Source of the DNA: an uncultured Rhizobium sp.
GTDB lineage: Bacteria; Pseudomonadota; Alphaproteobacteria; Rhizobiales; Rhizobiaceae
Reading direction: 5' to 3'
DNA: 64,000 nucleotides
Assembly: GCA_945952315.1 (NCBI GenBank)
Contig: CAMFIE010000004.1
Coordinates: 1-64,000, forward strand
Part shown: positions 8,232 to 18,214 of the stretch, one piece after another
How the letters are laid out: each line of letters opens with the position of its first letter
Position numbering within the stretch: the stretch's first letter is position 1
The notes under the pieces: model-generated
Seen by the model: the letters and a program-made list of their open reading frames with translations, nothing else
What the model was told of the DNA's origin: nothing
Databases searched by the model: none
Translations under genes and position numbers: made by a program

Positions 8232-9364
8232 CATGCGGCCAGAACGGCCTGGATGGCGTAGCTTCGCGCCTTGTGGCGCATCTCGGTAATATTGAGTTTT
8301 TCCACCATGTCCATGAGGTCGGATGCAGGCGTGCGATCCATGCCCGGTGCGCGGTAGCGGCGGAGAAGTTCAGCGGAGAGATTTTCGGTCAGCTCTTCCG
8401 TTCCCCTTGCCGCTTCCCGCAACAGGAGCGTGGCATCAACGAAGACCGGACTGACCTCGCGTGGCAAGCCTGCGGCCTCATAGAGCGCACGCACCGCATG
8501 CTGACGGCTGGTGGCAAGCACCGAGCGCACACGGCGCTCTTCGATGCCCGTGAGGTTCACCAGCACGCAGGCAACGAAATCCACCCGGCCAGCGCAAAGT
8601 GCATGCATCAGGAAAGCGGGGGTTAACCTGCACCCGGCGCGCAGATGCTCGACAAGAGCCGGAATGTCTTTCTCCTCGGCAGCCCCGGCAATCACCAGCG
8701 TGCCAACATCGTTGGCTTCACGAGCAATGCGGGCAACGCGGTTTTCGCCAACCGTTGCGCGCACGAGATCGAAAGCCGAAAGCGCATCGGCCACGTGTTC
8801 CATGAGTTGATGGCGTGCATCGGCAGGCAGATCATCCCGCTCGAGCAGGAGGCTGCGAATCTCTGCAGAGGCCCCATGCCGATGGGCGATCTCGCGTAGG
8901 GTCGCGGCAGCAAACTGGTTATCCGGATTTTCGAGCAGCAGCGTGACTTCCGGCTCGTCGCCCACAGCCACAATCGCGGCCGAAACAACACGGGAGACTT
9001 CGGCGCGCGAGGCGATCAGGCTGCGGCGAAGACTGTCGCCCCGGGCGGCTAGCTCGATGAAGTCGTCGTCAGTCAGAACTGGCGACTGGGTGATCACGGT
9101 CGCTGCGATTTCGGCCTGGTCTTCGGCGAGCGACAGGATGAGCGCGCGCGGCACATCATCCGATTCGGCAAGCGCCTCCGCCAGCGCAAGGCGCACTTTC
9201 GGTGAAGGATCGTCGAGCAGATAGGTCATGGCCAAGGCTGCGGCCTGCCTTTCCTCGGAGCCCATCGCGGAGCGCAGATAGGCGCGTCCGAGAGCGTTGG
9301 CTGCTCTTGCGCGGTCTGCCACGCGTGCTGTTTCTGACCAGCGGAGGAATGCCTGTACAATCAC
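8231..9364 (-). CDS. DUF2336 domain-containing protein
   Basis: A 377-residue protein of the DUF2336 family, an alpha-helical HEAT-like repeat family found in Alphaproteobacteria; some members sit in signalling pathways but no function is established here. The helical repeats are visible as LDDPSPKVRLALAEALAES and similar units. Start chosen as the GTG at 9364 because GGGTGAGG lies 8 bases before it and family members begin VIVQAFLRW; the frame is open to 9427 but without a site. It diverges from the CitE-like gene. Probably cytoplasmic, with no signal peptide or membrane segment. Confidence 0.87.
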   Translation of the reverse strand: MIVQAFLRWSETARVADRARAANALGRAYLRSAMGSEERQAAALAMTYLLDDPSPKVRLALAEALAESDDVPRALILSLAEDQAEIAATVITQSPVLTDDDFIELAARGDSLRRSLIASRAEVSRVVSAAIVAVGDEPEVTLLLENPDNQFAAATLREIAHRHGASAEIRSLLLERDDLPADARHQLMEHVADALSAFDLVRATVGENRVARIAREANDVGTLVIAGAAEEKDIPALVEHLRAGCRLTPAFLMHALCAGRVDFVACVLVNLTGIEERRVRSVLATSRQHAVRALYEAAGLPREVSPVFVDATLLLREAARGTEELTENLSAELLRRYRAPGMDRTPASDLMDMVEKLNITEMRHKARSYAIQAVLAA

Positions 9365-9622
9365 TTTATACGCCTCACCCAAGTGTTGCCTTACAAAAAC
9401 CGGCTTGGGTTTGACCTTAGCGAACAAAGAATGATGATTGGTTAACCACGTTCCTTAACCGCCAAATTACCATAAGATTGAAACCTGAAGGCGGTTCGAA
9501 GGTTTTGTCTGGAAAGGGTCATGCAGCTATACCGCATGCCTTGATTACGCCAAGCATAGCCTTGGCTTCCAAATCAGGCCATGCGATCCTGTTTGAACCG
9601 GAAGCGGAGACTATTCTTGCCC

Positions 9623-10480
9623 ATGCCACAGCTTGCAACAGGTCTTCCCGTGCCGTTTCTGACCCGCTCCTGGCTGGTTCTGCCAGCGCGGGAAGAAGCG
9701 GCCCTGCACGCAGGCCTGCGCAGCGGTGCCGATATTCTGGTAATCGACCTAACGCTTGAAAAAGGTCAGCAGAAAGACCTTTGGGCAGGCCTGTGCGCCT
9801 TGTTGCAGGCAAGAACCAAAGGCGCATCCGAACCGGCAATTTTCATCATGCTGCCCGCAGACGGCCCCGAGATCGAACCGGCACTTTCCGCCCTCATGCC
9901 CGCAAGGCCGGAGGGAATCATGATTGCCTTTCCCGCGAGCGCAGCCGATGTGCAGCGGCTCGACGTTCTGCTTTCCGTCGAAGAGGCAGAACACGGCATT
10001 GAGGCTGGAAAGACGCGGATAGCCGTGCTGGCCGACGGGCTGGATGATCTTGATCTGGCAGACAAATCAACGCGGCTGGTCGCCGCCTGCTGGTCTGCCG
10101 CACGGCTGATGGAAAGACTGGGCGCGACCCGGATGCATGATGCAGGCGGCGCGCTGGTCGATGCCTTCCGTTACCACCGTGCCCGGCTTTTGAGCATGGC
10201 GGCAAGGGCACATCTTGAGGCGATCGACAGCGAATCGGGACTGATCTCGACTGATCGCCTCGCACGAGATTCGCGTGAAGCCGCAGCCGATGGTTTCTCC
10301 GGCAAGATCACGCTTGCGCCCCGGCAGGCGGCGCAGATCAACCATGCCTTTTCACCAGGTCCGGAAAGCGTTCTCGAGGCAGAAGCCGTTCTTTCCGACG
10401 TGCACGCTGCCGATAGTGCAAAATGGCTCAGAGCCTTGCGCATAAAGGCGCGAGCGGTGTTGATGCGCGAGCGCGGCTGA
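9623..10480 (+). CDS. HpcH/HpaI aldolase / citrate lyase beta (CitE)-like protein, divergent
   Basis: A 285-residue TIM-barrel protein distantly related to CitE/HpcH. The N-terminus RSWLVLPAREEAALHAGLRSGADILVIDL matches the CitE opening, and near the C-terminus GFSGKITLAPRQAAQINHAF matches the family segment GF-GK-xxHPxQ-xxxNxxF. The acidic DLED motif that helps bind Mg2+ is replaced by DLTLEK and the HP of the C-terminal motif by AP, so catalysis is doubtful. Start set at the ATG at 9623 (MPQLATGLP); an in-frame ATG at 9581 is possible. Substrate unknown. It stands alone, diverging from the DUF2336 gene. Confidence 0.72.
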   Translation: MPQLATGLPVPFLTRSWLVLPAREEAALHAGLRSGADILVIDLTLEKGQQKDLWAGLCALLQARTKGASEPAIFIMLPADGPEIEPALSALMPARPEGIMIAFPASAADVQRLDVLLSVEEAEHGIEAGKTRIAVLADGLDDLDLADKSTRLVAACWSAARLMERLGATRMHDAGGALVDAFRYHRARLLSMAARAHLEAIDSESGLISTDRLARDSREAAADGFSGKITLAPRQAAQINHAFSPGPESVLEAEAVLSDVHAADSAKWLRALRIKARAVLMRERG

Positions 10481-10504
10481 CGCCATTCCAACCGCTATAC
10501 TCGG

Positions 10505-11122
10505 TTATTCGCTGGACGGGCGCTCTGGCCGCATCAGCTCGAAAACATCGCCGCCATCACAATAATCCATGTAGCCAAGCCGCCCGACGGGACGCGCCCG
10601 AGACATATCGATCCGCCCGTCGCGGATGATCTCTTCGGCGACATGAATACCCAGCACCTGACCGAAGGTGATGACGGACTCCGCCTTCGCGCCATCCAGC
10701 GTTTTCGGCACCATGATTTCCGTCACCCGGCATTCCAGGACGGCAAGGGCTTCGCCCACATAGGGCGCATCCACCAGCTTGCCTTTCACCGGGGTCAGGC
10801 CTGCAAGCTCGAATTCATCCGCCCCGTACGGCACTGCTGCAGAAGACGCATTCATTGGCAGAAGCAGTTGCCGGCTCACGAGATTGACCGTGAATTCGCC
10901 GGTCTCCGCTGCATTTCGGGCGCTGTCCTTTGGCGGACTGGACGCAAACATCACGATTTTCGGGCTGTCACTGACGATATTGAAAAAGGAATAGGGGGCG
11001 AGATTGCGGCTGCCATCCCTGCCCCGGCTGCCGATCCAGCCGATCGGCCGCGGCGCGACAAGAGCCTTGAACGGGTCATGCCGCAGCCCATGCCGGTTCG
11101 TCGCGGTCTCGTAAAATCTCAT
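10505..11122 (-). CDS. Flavin reductase family protein (FMN-binding split barrel)
   Basis: A 205-residue FMN-binding flavoprotein of the flavin-reductase-like family. The signature [18 protein letters not shown] near the N-terminus and the [20 protein letters not shown] segment are typical of the members that act on unknown aromatic or xenobiotic substrates. The start ATG overlaps the stop of the upstream nitroreductase gene by 4 bases (ATGA), so the two are translationally coupled. The combined pair suggests a small reductive detoxification unit. It is convergent with the CitE-like gene. Confidence 0.9.
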   Translation of the reverse strand: MRFYETATNRHGLRHDPFKALVAPRPIGWIGSRGRDGSRNLAPYSFFNIVSDSPKIVMFASSPPKDSARNAAETGEFTVNLVSRQLLLPMNASSAAVPYGADEFELAGLTPVKGKLVDAPYVGEALAVLECRVTEIMVPKTLDGAKAESVITFGQVLGIHVAEEIIRDGRIDMSRARPVGRLGYMDYCDGGDVFELMRPERPSSE

Positions 11123-11703
11123 TCGGCCTCACCGACCCATGTCACCGTTTCCGCGATATCCGGGCGCGGGCGCTCCACCACCGGGAAATCGGTCGAGCCG
11201 ATGTGGATGAACCCGGCCACACGCTCACCGGGATGGATGCCGAGAAGCGGATAGGCCCGTTCGTCAAAGGCGAACCATTCGGTCAGCCAGTTTGCCACAT
11301 AGCCCATGGCATTGGCGGCGAAAAGCAGGTTGAGGCAGAGTGCGCCCGCCGACATAACCTGCTCCCATTCGGGGATTTTCACATGCGGCCCCGCCTTGGA
11401 GACAACAGCGACCACGGTGGGCGCGCGGGTAAAACGGGTGCGCTCCACATCGATCAGTTCGGCGCTGAGACCAGGCTCTACGGCCAGACGGAGCGCCAGC
11501 AATTCCTCGCCGATCCGGGCCCGTTCCGCGCCGCGATAGACCACGAAGCGCCAGGGTGCGAGCTTGCCGTGATCCGGCACGCGGGAGGCCAGACGCAGGA
11601 TTTCTTCCAGCTCGGCCTTTTTCGGCCCCGGTTCACGCATCTGGTAGGCGGGAATGGAGCGGCGGGTGGCGAGATAGTGCTTCAGCGCGGAATTTTCGGT
11701 CAT
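11119..11703 (-). CDS. Nitroreductase family protein
   Basis: A 194-residue FMN-dependent oxidoreductase of the nitroreductase superfamily. Seen: the N-terminal RRSIPAYQM (phosphate-binding RRS motif), [17 protein letters not shown] and the late [12 protein letters not shown] segment. The ATG at 11703 was chosen because it gives the family N-terminus; the frame runs further upstream without a site. Substrate (nitroaromatic, quinone or flavin) unknown. First gene of a two-gene unit with the flavin reductase. Its promoter must lie in 11704-11824, shared with the divergent secreted-protein gene. Confidence 0.9.
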   Translation of the reverse strand: MTENSALKHYLATRRSIPAYQMREPGPKKAELEEILRLASRVPDHGKLAPWRFVVYRGAERARIGEELLALRLAVEPGLSAELIDVERTRFTRAPTVVAVVSKAGPHVKIPEWEQVMSAGALCLNLLFAANAMGYVANWLTEWFAFDERAYPLLGIHPGERVAGFIHIGSTDFPVVERPRPDIAETVTWVGEAE

Positions 11704-11824
11704 GCGTGATCCATCCGGGTATAAGGCGGTGTCAGTGGCGTCCCCCGGGCTCGGGGTCTTGAAATTGCCATCAGGTTCGGATTGAAGTGAAGCCAGCGGC
11801 AACAGAAGTCAACCAGGTATCTCC

Positions 11825-12838
11825 ATGTCAGGAATCTCCCGCGTATTGCGCGGTGCCTTGATGGCCCTTGCGGCAGTTTCGATGGCATTTGGCGTCTTCG
11901 CGCAGGATGCCCAGACAGATGCGGCGAAGGGAGCCGCACCGGAAGCCTTTCGCCAGATCGATGGCTCGGAAAAAATGCCGAAGCCCAATGCCTTCACGGC
12001 CCCGACCGCGCCTGTGACCACCGGTATTTTCCACACGGTGAAATTCGAGGCCCGGCTGACCAAGGAAGGCAAGCCTGTCGAACAGGGTCTGATCTGGAGT
12101 ATTTTCAGCCCGAACGCCGGTCCGGATGACAAGCTGCCACTCGTTGCCACATTCACCGGCGGCCCGGCCCAGTTCCAGCTCGCCGCAGGCGACTATTTCG
12201 TCAATGTCGCCTTTGGCCGCGCAGGCGCGACCAAGCGGCTGAGCGTGCCCGAAAGCGGCGATGTGGAAGAGCAAGTGCTGGTGCTCGATGCGGGTGGGCT
12301 GGTGCTCAATGCGGTTTCCGGCCCCGACATGCGCATTCCCCCCGATGATCTCTCCTTCACCATCTACTCGTCCGATATCAAGGAAGATGGCGAGCGCGGT
12401 CTGGTGATGGATGATGTGAACCCGAACGAGGTGGTGCGGCTGAATGCCGGGACCTACCACGTCGTCTCCGAATACGGCGATATCAATGCCGTGATCCGCG
12501 CCGATATCCAGGTGGATGCGGGCAAACTCACCAAGGCGGTGCTCCAGCACAAGGCCGCGCAGATTTCCCTGAAGCTCTGCACGGAAGCGGGCGGCGAAGC
12601 GCTGGCCGATACGGCCTGGAGCGTTTTGACTTCTGCGGGTGACACGATTTCCGAAAGTGTCAGCCCCTATCCGACTGTGGTGCTTTCCGAGGGGCAATAT
12701 ACCGCCGTTGCCCGCAACAAGGACAAGATCTACCAGCGTGATTTCAAGGTGGAAGCGGGCAAGAATACCGAAGTCGAGGTGATCACATCGATCAACCAGC
12801 ACAAGCAGGATCCGGACAGCGCCTTCTTTGCTGATTAG
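11825..12838 (+). CDS. Secreted protein with three internal beta repeats, unknown function
   Basis: A 337-residue protein that I do not recognise. Residues 1-26 form a signal peptide (AVSMAFGVFAQ). The rest is beta-rich and built from repeated modules in which a line ending LxAGxYxV is followed by a strand: FQLAAGDYFVNVAFG (about residue 118), VRLNAGTYHVVSEYG (about 205) and VVLSEGQYTAVARNK (about 288). This pattern resembles carboxypeptidase-regulatory or PEGA-like sandwich repeats. Probably periplasmic. It diverges from the nitroreductase gene, with the GFA-like gene 50 bases downstream. Known Rhizobiaceae proteins of this kind are hypothetical. Confidence 0.78.
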   Translation: MSGISRVLRGALMALAAVSMAFGVFAQDAQTDAAKGAAPEAFRQIDGSEKMPKPNAFTAPTAPVTTGIFHTVKFEARLTKEGKPVEQGLIWSIFSPNAGPDDKLPLVATFTGGPAQFQLAAGDYFVNVAFGRAGATKRLSVPESGDVEEQVLVLDAGGLVLNAVSGPDMRIPPDDLSFTIYSSDIKEDGERGLVMDDVNPNEVVRLNAGTYHVVSEYGDINAVIRADIQVDAGKLTKAVLQHKAAQISLKLCTEAGGEALADTAWSVLTSAGDTISESVSPYPTVVLSEGQYTAVARNKDKIYQRDFKVEAGKNTEVEVITSINQHKQDPDSAFFAD

Positions 12839-12888
12839 GGGTCCGGATTTGAAACAGACTGACATCAGCCGAATTCGGGAGGTCCGCG

Positions 12889-13296
12889 ATGGCAGGAGGC
12901 AAGATATGGCACGGAGGCTGCCTTTGCAGCGCAATTCGGTTTGAAGCGCAAGGCAAGCCGGGTTTTCCCCACACCTGTTCCTGCCGCATGTGTCAGCGGG
13001 CAACAGGCGCTTTGACGGCCAGCTGGGTTGAATTCAGCCGGGACAGCGTTCGCTGGACCGGTGAGGGCGGCGCCCCTGCCCTTTATCGCTCCTCGGAGAA
13101 ATCGTCGCGCGCATTCTGCCCGCGTTGCGGCTCTTCACTCGGTGCTGTTGACGATGCGCCGGTAGTTGCCCTTCTGACCGGATGCTTCGATACGCCAAAC
13201 CATTTGCCGCTGAAGCCAGCCAGCCATTCCTACAGAAGCAGCAGGCCGAAGTGGTGGCATGTGACCATAGACGAGGAACCAAAAAAGAGCGACTGA
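12889..13296 (+). CDS. GFA-family (CENP-V/GFA fold) zinc protein
   Basis: A 135-residue protein of the GFA family. It carries the zinc-binding cysteines in the family pattern: GGCLCSAIRF (Cx1C), HTCSCRMCQR and FCPRCGSS. Family members include the formaldehyde-glutathione enzyme Gfa, but most are uncharacterised, so no substrate is assigned. A true gfa is present separately at 40475. The gene is 50 bases downstream of the three-repeat protein on the same strand, so co-transcription is possible. Confidence 0.88.
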   Translation: MAGGKIWHGGCLCSAIRFEAQGKPGFPHTCSCRMCQRATGALTASWVEFSRDSVRWTGEGGAPALYRSSEKSSRAFCPRCGSSLGAVDDAPVVALLTGCFDTPNHLPLKPASHSYRSSRPKWWHVTIDEEPKKSD

Positions 13297-13316
13297 TCGG
13301 CCGCTCCGCAACGGTT

Positions 13317-14153
13317 CTAGCTCGCAAATTTCGGCTTGCGGTTGGGTGGCGCCATCGAAAACACGGCGCGGTGCAGATAGGTGAGAATATCCTGCCGCCC
13401 GGCCATGCGCGACAGCTCGTCCCAGTAGATCATCGTGCCGACCGTGGAATTGATGATCGAGCCGGAGAGTTTGCGGAATTCACGGATCAGGAGCGAAATC
13501 CGCAGCGTCAGCGAAATCTTGCTGGCGATGTGGAACAGCCGCCCGTTCTGACCTTCGAAATAGACAGGAATCACATTGGCCTTGGCGGCCTGAATGAGCT
13601 TGGCGGTGAAAATCTTCCAGGGCAGGTCTTCGGCCCTGCCAAAGGCCTTGCGCGCGGTTGCCACGCCACCGGCCGGAAAGACGATAACCGTGGTGCCTTC
13701 CTTCAGAAGACGCACGGCTTCGTGCCTCGTCTTCATGTTGAGTTCAAGCGCCTCCTTGGTCTCCTCAAAGGAAACGGGCAGCGAATAGGGTGCCATTTCC
13801 GGCACTTTCAGCAATTCGTTGTTGATCAGCACACGAAACGGACGGCCAAGCTGCTCGGCCAGCGCCAGAATGGCAATGCCGTCGCCAATACCATAGGGAT
13901 GATTGGCAACAATCACCACCGGCGCATCGGTGAGGTTCTTCGGCGGCCATTCGCCACGCACTTCCATGCGCACATTGATGAGTTCGAGCATCCGGCCAAA
14001 CACGCGGTCGCTCTTGTCCACGACTTCCGTGCGCCAGGTCTCATAGATCCGTACGAATCGATCCCGCCCCGAAAGCCCCTCCATCGTGCGGATGAACCAC
14101 CGCTTCAGGCGCGGATCGCGCTCATTTGCGTAGGACAATTCCTTGAAACGCAT
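13317..14153 (-). CDS. Lysophospholipid acyltransferase family protein (PlsC-like)
   Basis: A 278-residue acyltransferase relative. The catalytic histidine block is NHPYGIGDG (about residues 84-92), which has five residues between His and Asp (HX5D) rather than the textbook HX4D; this longer form is also seen in hemolysin-like acyltransferases. The second block, VIVFPAGGVATAR, matches the FPxG motif that binds the glycerol phosphate. No clear membrane segment. The acceptor could be a lysolipid or an amino-acid-derived lipid; this is inference. It stands between the GFA-like gene and thrS and is convergent with the former. Confidence 0.85.
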   Translation of the reverse strand: MRFKELSYANERDPRLKRWFIRTMEGLSGRDRFVRIYETWRTEVVDKSDRVFGRMLELINVRMEVRGEWPPKNLTDAPVVIVANHPYGIGDGIAILALAEQLGRPFRVLINNELLKVPEMAPYSLPVSFEETKEALELNMKTRHEAVRLLKEGTTVIVFPAGGVATARKAFGRAEDLPWKIFTAKLIQAAKANVIPVYFEGQNGRLFHIASKISLTLRISLLIREFRKLSGSIINSTVGTMIYWDELSRMAGRQDILTYLHRAVFSMAPPNRKPKFAS

Positions 14154-14340
14154 CTCAACCGGGATAAACCCCGCTCCCTGCCCCTAATTCGGCGTGCCCA
14201 CCACCACCGGTCCCGAGGAGATACAGTGACCCGCCAAGGGCCACCATATCATCTTTGTCCCTATTCTAACAAAGCGATGTTTCGGTTTTCTGACAAAAAC
14301 CTGTTTATTTCGCTTTATAACGGAAACCGGTTCGAAGGGC

Positions 14341-16326
14341 TTATGCCTTTGCCTTGCGGGCTTCGGCGCGGCGCTTCAGGTCGGGGGCGGTCGCCTCGTC
14401 GGTCAGCGAGGCGATGGCTTCGGCGAGCGACATCGGAACCTGAGCCTGCGAGCCGAGGCGGCGGATATTCACCGACCGCTCTTCCGCTTCCTTCTTGCCG
14501 ATCACCACAATGACCGGAACCTTCGTTACCGAGTGTTCGCGGACCTTGTAGTTGATCTTCTCGTTGCGGAAATCGGTTTCGACATGCAGACCGGCATCGC
14601 GCAGCGCATCGGCCACTTCCTGCCCATAGGCATCAGCTTCGGAAGTGATTGTTGCCACCACCACCTGCAGCGGCGAGACCCAGAGCGGCATATGACCGGC
14701 AAAATTCTCGATCAGGATGCCGAGGAAGCGTTCCAGCGAGCCGCAGATCGCGCGGTGGATCATCACCGGCTGCGTCTTTTCCGAATTCTGGTCGATGTAG
14801 AAGGCACCGAAGCGCTCCGGCAGGTTGAAGTCCACCTGGGTGGTGCCGCACTGCCATTCGCGACCGATGGCATCCTTCAGCGTGTATTCGAACTTCGGCC
14901 CGTAGAAGGCGCCCTCGCCCGGCAGAATGCCGGTCTTGATGCGTCCGCCGGACTGTTCCTCGATGGTCTTCAAGACCTCCATCATCACGCGCTCGGCGCG
15001 ATCCCACAGATGGTCGGAGCCTACACGCTTTTCCGGACGGGTAGAGAGCTTGACCACGATTTCCTTGAAGCCGAAATCCTCATAGACCGACAGGATCAGA
15101 TCGTTGATCTTCAGGCATTCGGCCGCCATCTGCTCGTCGGTGCAGAAGATATGCGCGTCGTCCTGGGTGAAGCCGCGCACGCGCATCAGGCCATGCAGCG
15201 CGCCCGAGGGCTCGTAGCGATGCACATTGCCGAATTCCGCGAGACGGATCGGCAATTCGCGATAGGACTTCAGGCCGTGCTTGAAAATCTGGATATGGCC
15301 GGGGCAGTTCATCGGCTTCAGCGCAAAGACGCGCTCGTCATCGGTTTCCTCACCGGCAACGGTTACCTTGAACATGTTGTCGCGATACCAGCCCCAGTGA
15401 CCCGAGGTTTCCCAGAGTGACTTGTCCAGTACCTGCGGCGCATTGACTTCCTGATAATCGCCTTCCAGCCGCCGCCGCATATAGGACAGAAGCGACTGGA
15501 ACATGCGCCAGCCCTTGCCGTGCCAGAACACCACGCCCGGACCTTCTTCCTGGAAATGGAACAGGTCCATTTCACGGCCAAGGCGGCGGTGATCACGCTT
15601 TTCGGCTTCCGCCAGCACGTGAAGATAGTTGTCGAGATCCTCCTGCTCGGCCCAGGCCGTGCCGTAGATGCGGGTCAGCATCGGATTGTTGCTGTCACCG
15701 CGCCAATAGGCACCGGCCACCTTCATCAGCTTGAAGGCCGTGCCGATCTGACCGGTGGAAGCCATGTGCGGACCGCGGCAGAGATCGAACCAGTCGCCCT
15801 GATAGTAGATCTTCAGGTCCTGCCCTTCCGGGATCGCATCGACCAGTTCCACCTTGTATTTCTCGCCCTTGGAGGCAAAAACTTCCTTGGCCTTGTCGCG
15901 CGACCAGATTTCCTTGGTGAAAGGCTTGTTGCGCTGGATGATTTCCTTCATCCGCTTCTCGATCTTCGGCAGGTCTTCAGGCGTAAACGGCTCGCTCTTT
16001 GCGAAGTCGTAATAGAAGCCGTTGTCGATGACCGGACCGATCGTCACCTGCGTGCCGGGCCACAGTTCCTGCACCGCTTCGGCCATAACGTGGGCGCAAT
16101 CGTGCCGGATCAGCTCCAGCGCGCGCGGATCGGTGCGGGTGACAATTTCCACCGTTCCCTCGGTGACCGGATCGGAAAGATCGCGCACGGTGCCACTGAT
16201 GGCGATGGCAAGCGCCTTCTTTGCCAGCGATTTGGAAATGGATTCTGCCACGTCCCGGCCGGTCGTGCCAGCGGCAAACTGGCGAACGGAACCATCGGGA
16301 AATGTAAGGGAAACGGCTTCAGACAT
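14341..16326 (-). CDS. thrS: Threonyl-tRNA synthetase
   Basis: A 661-residue class II synthetase that charges tRNA-Thr. Order of domains: TGS (residues 1-62), editing domain with [10 protein letters not shown] and the Cys-His pair in DLCRGPHM, catalytic core with the zinc-binding [11 protein letters not shown], motif 2 [20 protein letters not shown], motif 3 [18 protein letters not shown], and the C-terminal anticodon-binding domain. It has the normal length and an ATG start with GGAGTGA upstream. The intergenic 16327-16484 separates it from yidD; no leader regulation such as a T-box is apparent. Confidence 0.98.
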   Translation of the reverse strand: MSEAVSLTFPDGSVRQFAAGTTGRDVAESISKSLAKKALAIAISGTVRDLSDPVTEGTVEIVTRTDPRALELIRHDCAHVMAEAVQELWPGTQVTIGPVIDNGFYYDFAKSEPFTPEDLPKIEKRMKEIIQRNKPFTKEIWSRDKAKEVFASKGEKYKVELVDAIPEGQDLKIYYQGDWFDLCRGPHMASTGQIGTAFKLMKVAGAYWRGDSNNPMLTRIYGTAWAEQEDLDNYLHVLAEAEKRDHRRLGREMDLFHFQEEGPGVVFWHGKGWRMFQSLLSYMRRRLEGDYQEVNAPQVLDKSLWETSGHWGWYRDNMFKVTVAGEETDDERVFALKPMNCPGHIQIFKHGLKSYRELPIRLAEFGNVHRYEPSGALHGLMRVRGFTQDDAHIFCTDEQMAAECLKINDLILSVYEDFGFKEIVVKLSTRPEKRVGSDHLWDRAERVMMEVLKTIEEQSGGRIKTGILPGEGAFYGPKFEYTLKDAIGREWQCGTTQVDFNLPERFGAFYIDQNSEKTQPVMIHRAICGSLERFLGILIENFAGHMPLWVSPLQVVVATITSEADAYGQEVADALRDAGLHVETDFRNEKINYKVREHSVTKVPVIVVIGKKEAEERSVNIRRLGSQAQVPMSLAEAIASLTDEATAPDLKRRAEARKAKA

Positions 16327-16484
16327 CTATGTCACTCCTGACCAGTCCCGCCAACCAATGCGGGTGGTCCTCTAGAGACCCATGCAGATCATGGGCGGAT
16401 TTCAGGCCAGAGCAAAGCACGGCCTTCGGATAAACACGCGCGTGATATTATGATTTGGCGCTTCAGTAAAGGAACTGGCTTGCA

Positions 16485-16853
16485 TCAGGCATGATTGCCG
16501 TGCCGCCAATAGGTCCAGGGCATCCACCATCTTTGACGGGGAAGCAGTTGCTCGGGAACCGGATCGAAGCCGGATGTGCCGCCGGGGCCGCAGCGGGAGA
16601 CGCGGAAAAGCGTCATCCAGCCGCCTGCCCAGAGACCATGGCGGGCGATTGCCTCATAGCCGAATTCCGAGCAGGTGGGCATGTGGCGGCAGGCATTGCC
16701 GATCAGGCTGGAAAGGGTGAGCTGGTAGAGGCGGATCAGCCCCATGCCGATCAGCCGGTCCGGCGTCTTGCGGAACGGGCCAGACCAGTTGCGGCCCCTT
16801 CGCACCGGCTTTTCCGGAGTTGGCTCATGATTGCAGCCGGGGGCGTTGCACAT
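16485..16853 (-). CDS. yidD: Membrane protein insertion efficiency factor YidD
   Basis: A 122-residue YidD-family protein, a small amphipathic protein that assists YidC-mediated insertion of membrane proteins. The family signature is clear: a short N-terminal extension, then GLIRLYQLTLSSLIGNACRHMPTCSEFGYEAI and a helix ending GWMTLFRVSRCGP. It follows the NifU-like gene by 6 bases on the same strand, so the two probably share a transcript. It is not next to rpmH-rnpA-yidC as in many bacteria, but this remote placement is common in Rhizobiaceae. Confidence 0.93.
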   Translation of the reverse strand: MCNAPGCNHEPTPEKPVRRGRNWSGPFRKTPDRLIGMGLIRLYQLTLSSLIGNACRHMPTCSEFGYEAIARHGLWAGGWMTLFRVSRCGPGGTSGFDPVPEQLLPRQRWWMPWTYWRHGNHA

Positions 16854-16859
16854 TGTGCC

Positions 16860-17300
16860 TCAGGCCTCGACCCGGCGCTTCGCCTCGATCTCGTCGATGG
16901 CCTTCACCACCGCATCGAAGGTCAGCATGGTGGAGGCATGGCGGGCCTTGTAATCCTTGACGGGTTTCAGAAACCGCATGTCCTCGAAGCGGCCGGATGG
17001 CCCCTCGCCGCCTTCCTTCAGCATGGTCAGCATATCCGCCCTTGCCTGCCGGACCTCGTCCGCAGTCGCACCCACCACATGACGGGCCATGATCGAGGAC
17101 GAGGCCTGACCGAGCGCGCAGGCTTTCACCTCGTGCGAAAAGGCGCTGACGGTCTCGCCGTCCATTTTCAGATAGATCTTCACCCGCGATCCGCAGAGCT
17201 TGGAATGCGCATCGGCTGTCGCATCCGCGTTCTCCATGGCGCCGGTCAGCGGGATATTGCCCGCAAATTCGAGAATTTTCGTGTTATAGATGTCGTCCAT
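16860..17300 (-). CDS. NifU/IscU-like Fe-S cluster scaffold, divergent
   Basis: A 146-residue protein of the NifU N-terminal (IscU-like) family, a scaffold on which Fe-S clusters are assembled. The ATG at 17300 is preferred over a TTG two codons upstream. Two of the three expected cysteines are present, in SKLCGSRV (Cys36) and KACALGQASSS (Cys61); the third position (KARHAST instead of a Cys) is lost, so it may not carry a cluster by itself. Located in front of yidD, far from the suf operon, which uses SufBCD as scaffold. Function uncertain; it may serve as a chaperone or store. Confidence 0.82.
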   Translation of the reverse strand: MDDIYNTKILEFAGNIPLTGAMENADATADAHSKLCGSRVKIYLKMDGETVSAFSHEVKACALGQASSSIMARHVVGATADEVRQARADMLTMLKEGGEGPSGRFEDMRFLKPVKDYKARHASTMLTFDAVVKAIDEIEAKRRVEA

Positions 17301-17578
17301 GGACAAGTCTTTCAGGCCCGCTTCGGCCCCGCACCCTGATTTCGCAGGCGATTGAAAAGAAAAACAGGCCGTGTCGCTTTCCGACCCTTTTCCCGCTCGC
17401 CATGCATACTATATATCACGTCGTATCCGGGCCACCAGAAATCAATGGGCTGCGGCGAATTGGAATGAATGCCGGGTCGGGTCCTATTTGGCGGGGCGTT
17501 GCCCGGATTTTGTGTTTCTGTCATGAGTGACGGCTACAACAGGTCGGTCCGGTCATCGGATCAGGAGGCATCGGTCGC

Positions 17579-18193
17579 ATGGACGCTATCATCAAGAACT
17601 TCCCGCGGGGCGCAACCGAACAGGGCCGTCCGACGCAACAGGAAGCGGAAGAAGCCGTGCGCGTGCTGTTGCGCTGGGCCGGTGACGATCCGAGCCGCGA
17701 AGGCCTGCTCGATACACCGTCGCGCGTTGCAAAAGCCTATCGCGAGCTCTTTGGCGGCTATGACCTTGCCCCGGAAGACGTGCTTGGCCGCACCTTCGAG
17801 GAAGTGGCTGGCTATGACGACATGGTGCTTGTGAAGGATATCCCCTTCAATTCGCACTGCGAGCATCACATGGTGCCGATCATCGGCAAGGCGCATATCG
17901 CCTATCTGCCCGATGGCAAGGTGCTCGGCCTTTCCAAGATGGCCCGCGTGGTGGAAATCTTCGCCCGCCGCCTGCAGACGCAGGAAACCATGACGGCACA
18001 GATCGCCCGCTCGATCGACGAAACCCTGCGCCCGCGCGGCGTGGCGGTGATGGTCGAGGCGGAACATATGTGCATGGCCATGCGCGGCGTGCAGAAGCAG
18101 GGCTCGACGACGCTCACCTCCACCTTTACCGGCGCCTTCAAGATGGACCCGGCCGAACAGGCCCGGTTCATGACCATGGTGCGCAGCCGCTGA
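17579..18193 (+). CDS. folE: GTP cyclohydrolase I
   Basis: A 204-residue cytosolic enzyme that turns GTP into 7,8-dihydroneopterin triphosphate, first step of folate synthesis. Zn-binding and catalytic residues appear in [17 protein letters not shown], then [13 protein letters not shown], and [17 protein letters not shown] normal-length bacterial FolE. The ATG has CAGGAGG at 10-11 bases. The hisI gene starts 21 bases downstream in the same direction. Upstream 17301-17578 contains divergent promoters with the NifU-like gene. Confidence 0.97.
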   Translation: MDAIIKNFPRGATEQGRPTQQEAEEAVRVLLRWAGDDPSREGLLDTPSRVAKAYRELFGGYDLAPEDVLGRTFEEVAGYDDMVLVKDIPFNSHCEHHMVPIIGKAHIAYLPDGKVLGLSKMARVVEIFARRLQTQETMTAQIARSIDETLRPRGVAVMVEAEHMCMAMRGVQKQGSTTLTSTFTGAFKMDPAEQARFMTMVRSR

Positions 18194-18214
18194 GGCAAGA
18201 TACAGGATCCCGGG

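Noticed and set aside
13182-14513. A long plus-strand frame across the GFA end and acyltransferase gene
   Set aside because: Antisense shadow of the acyltransferase and thrS ends.
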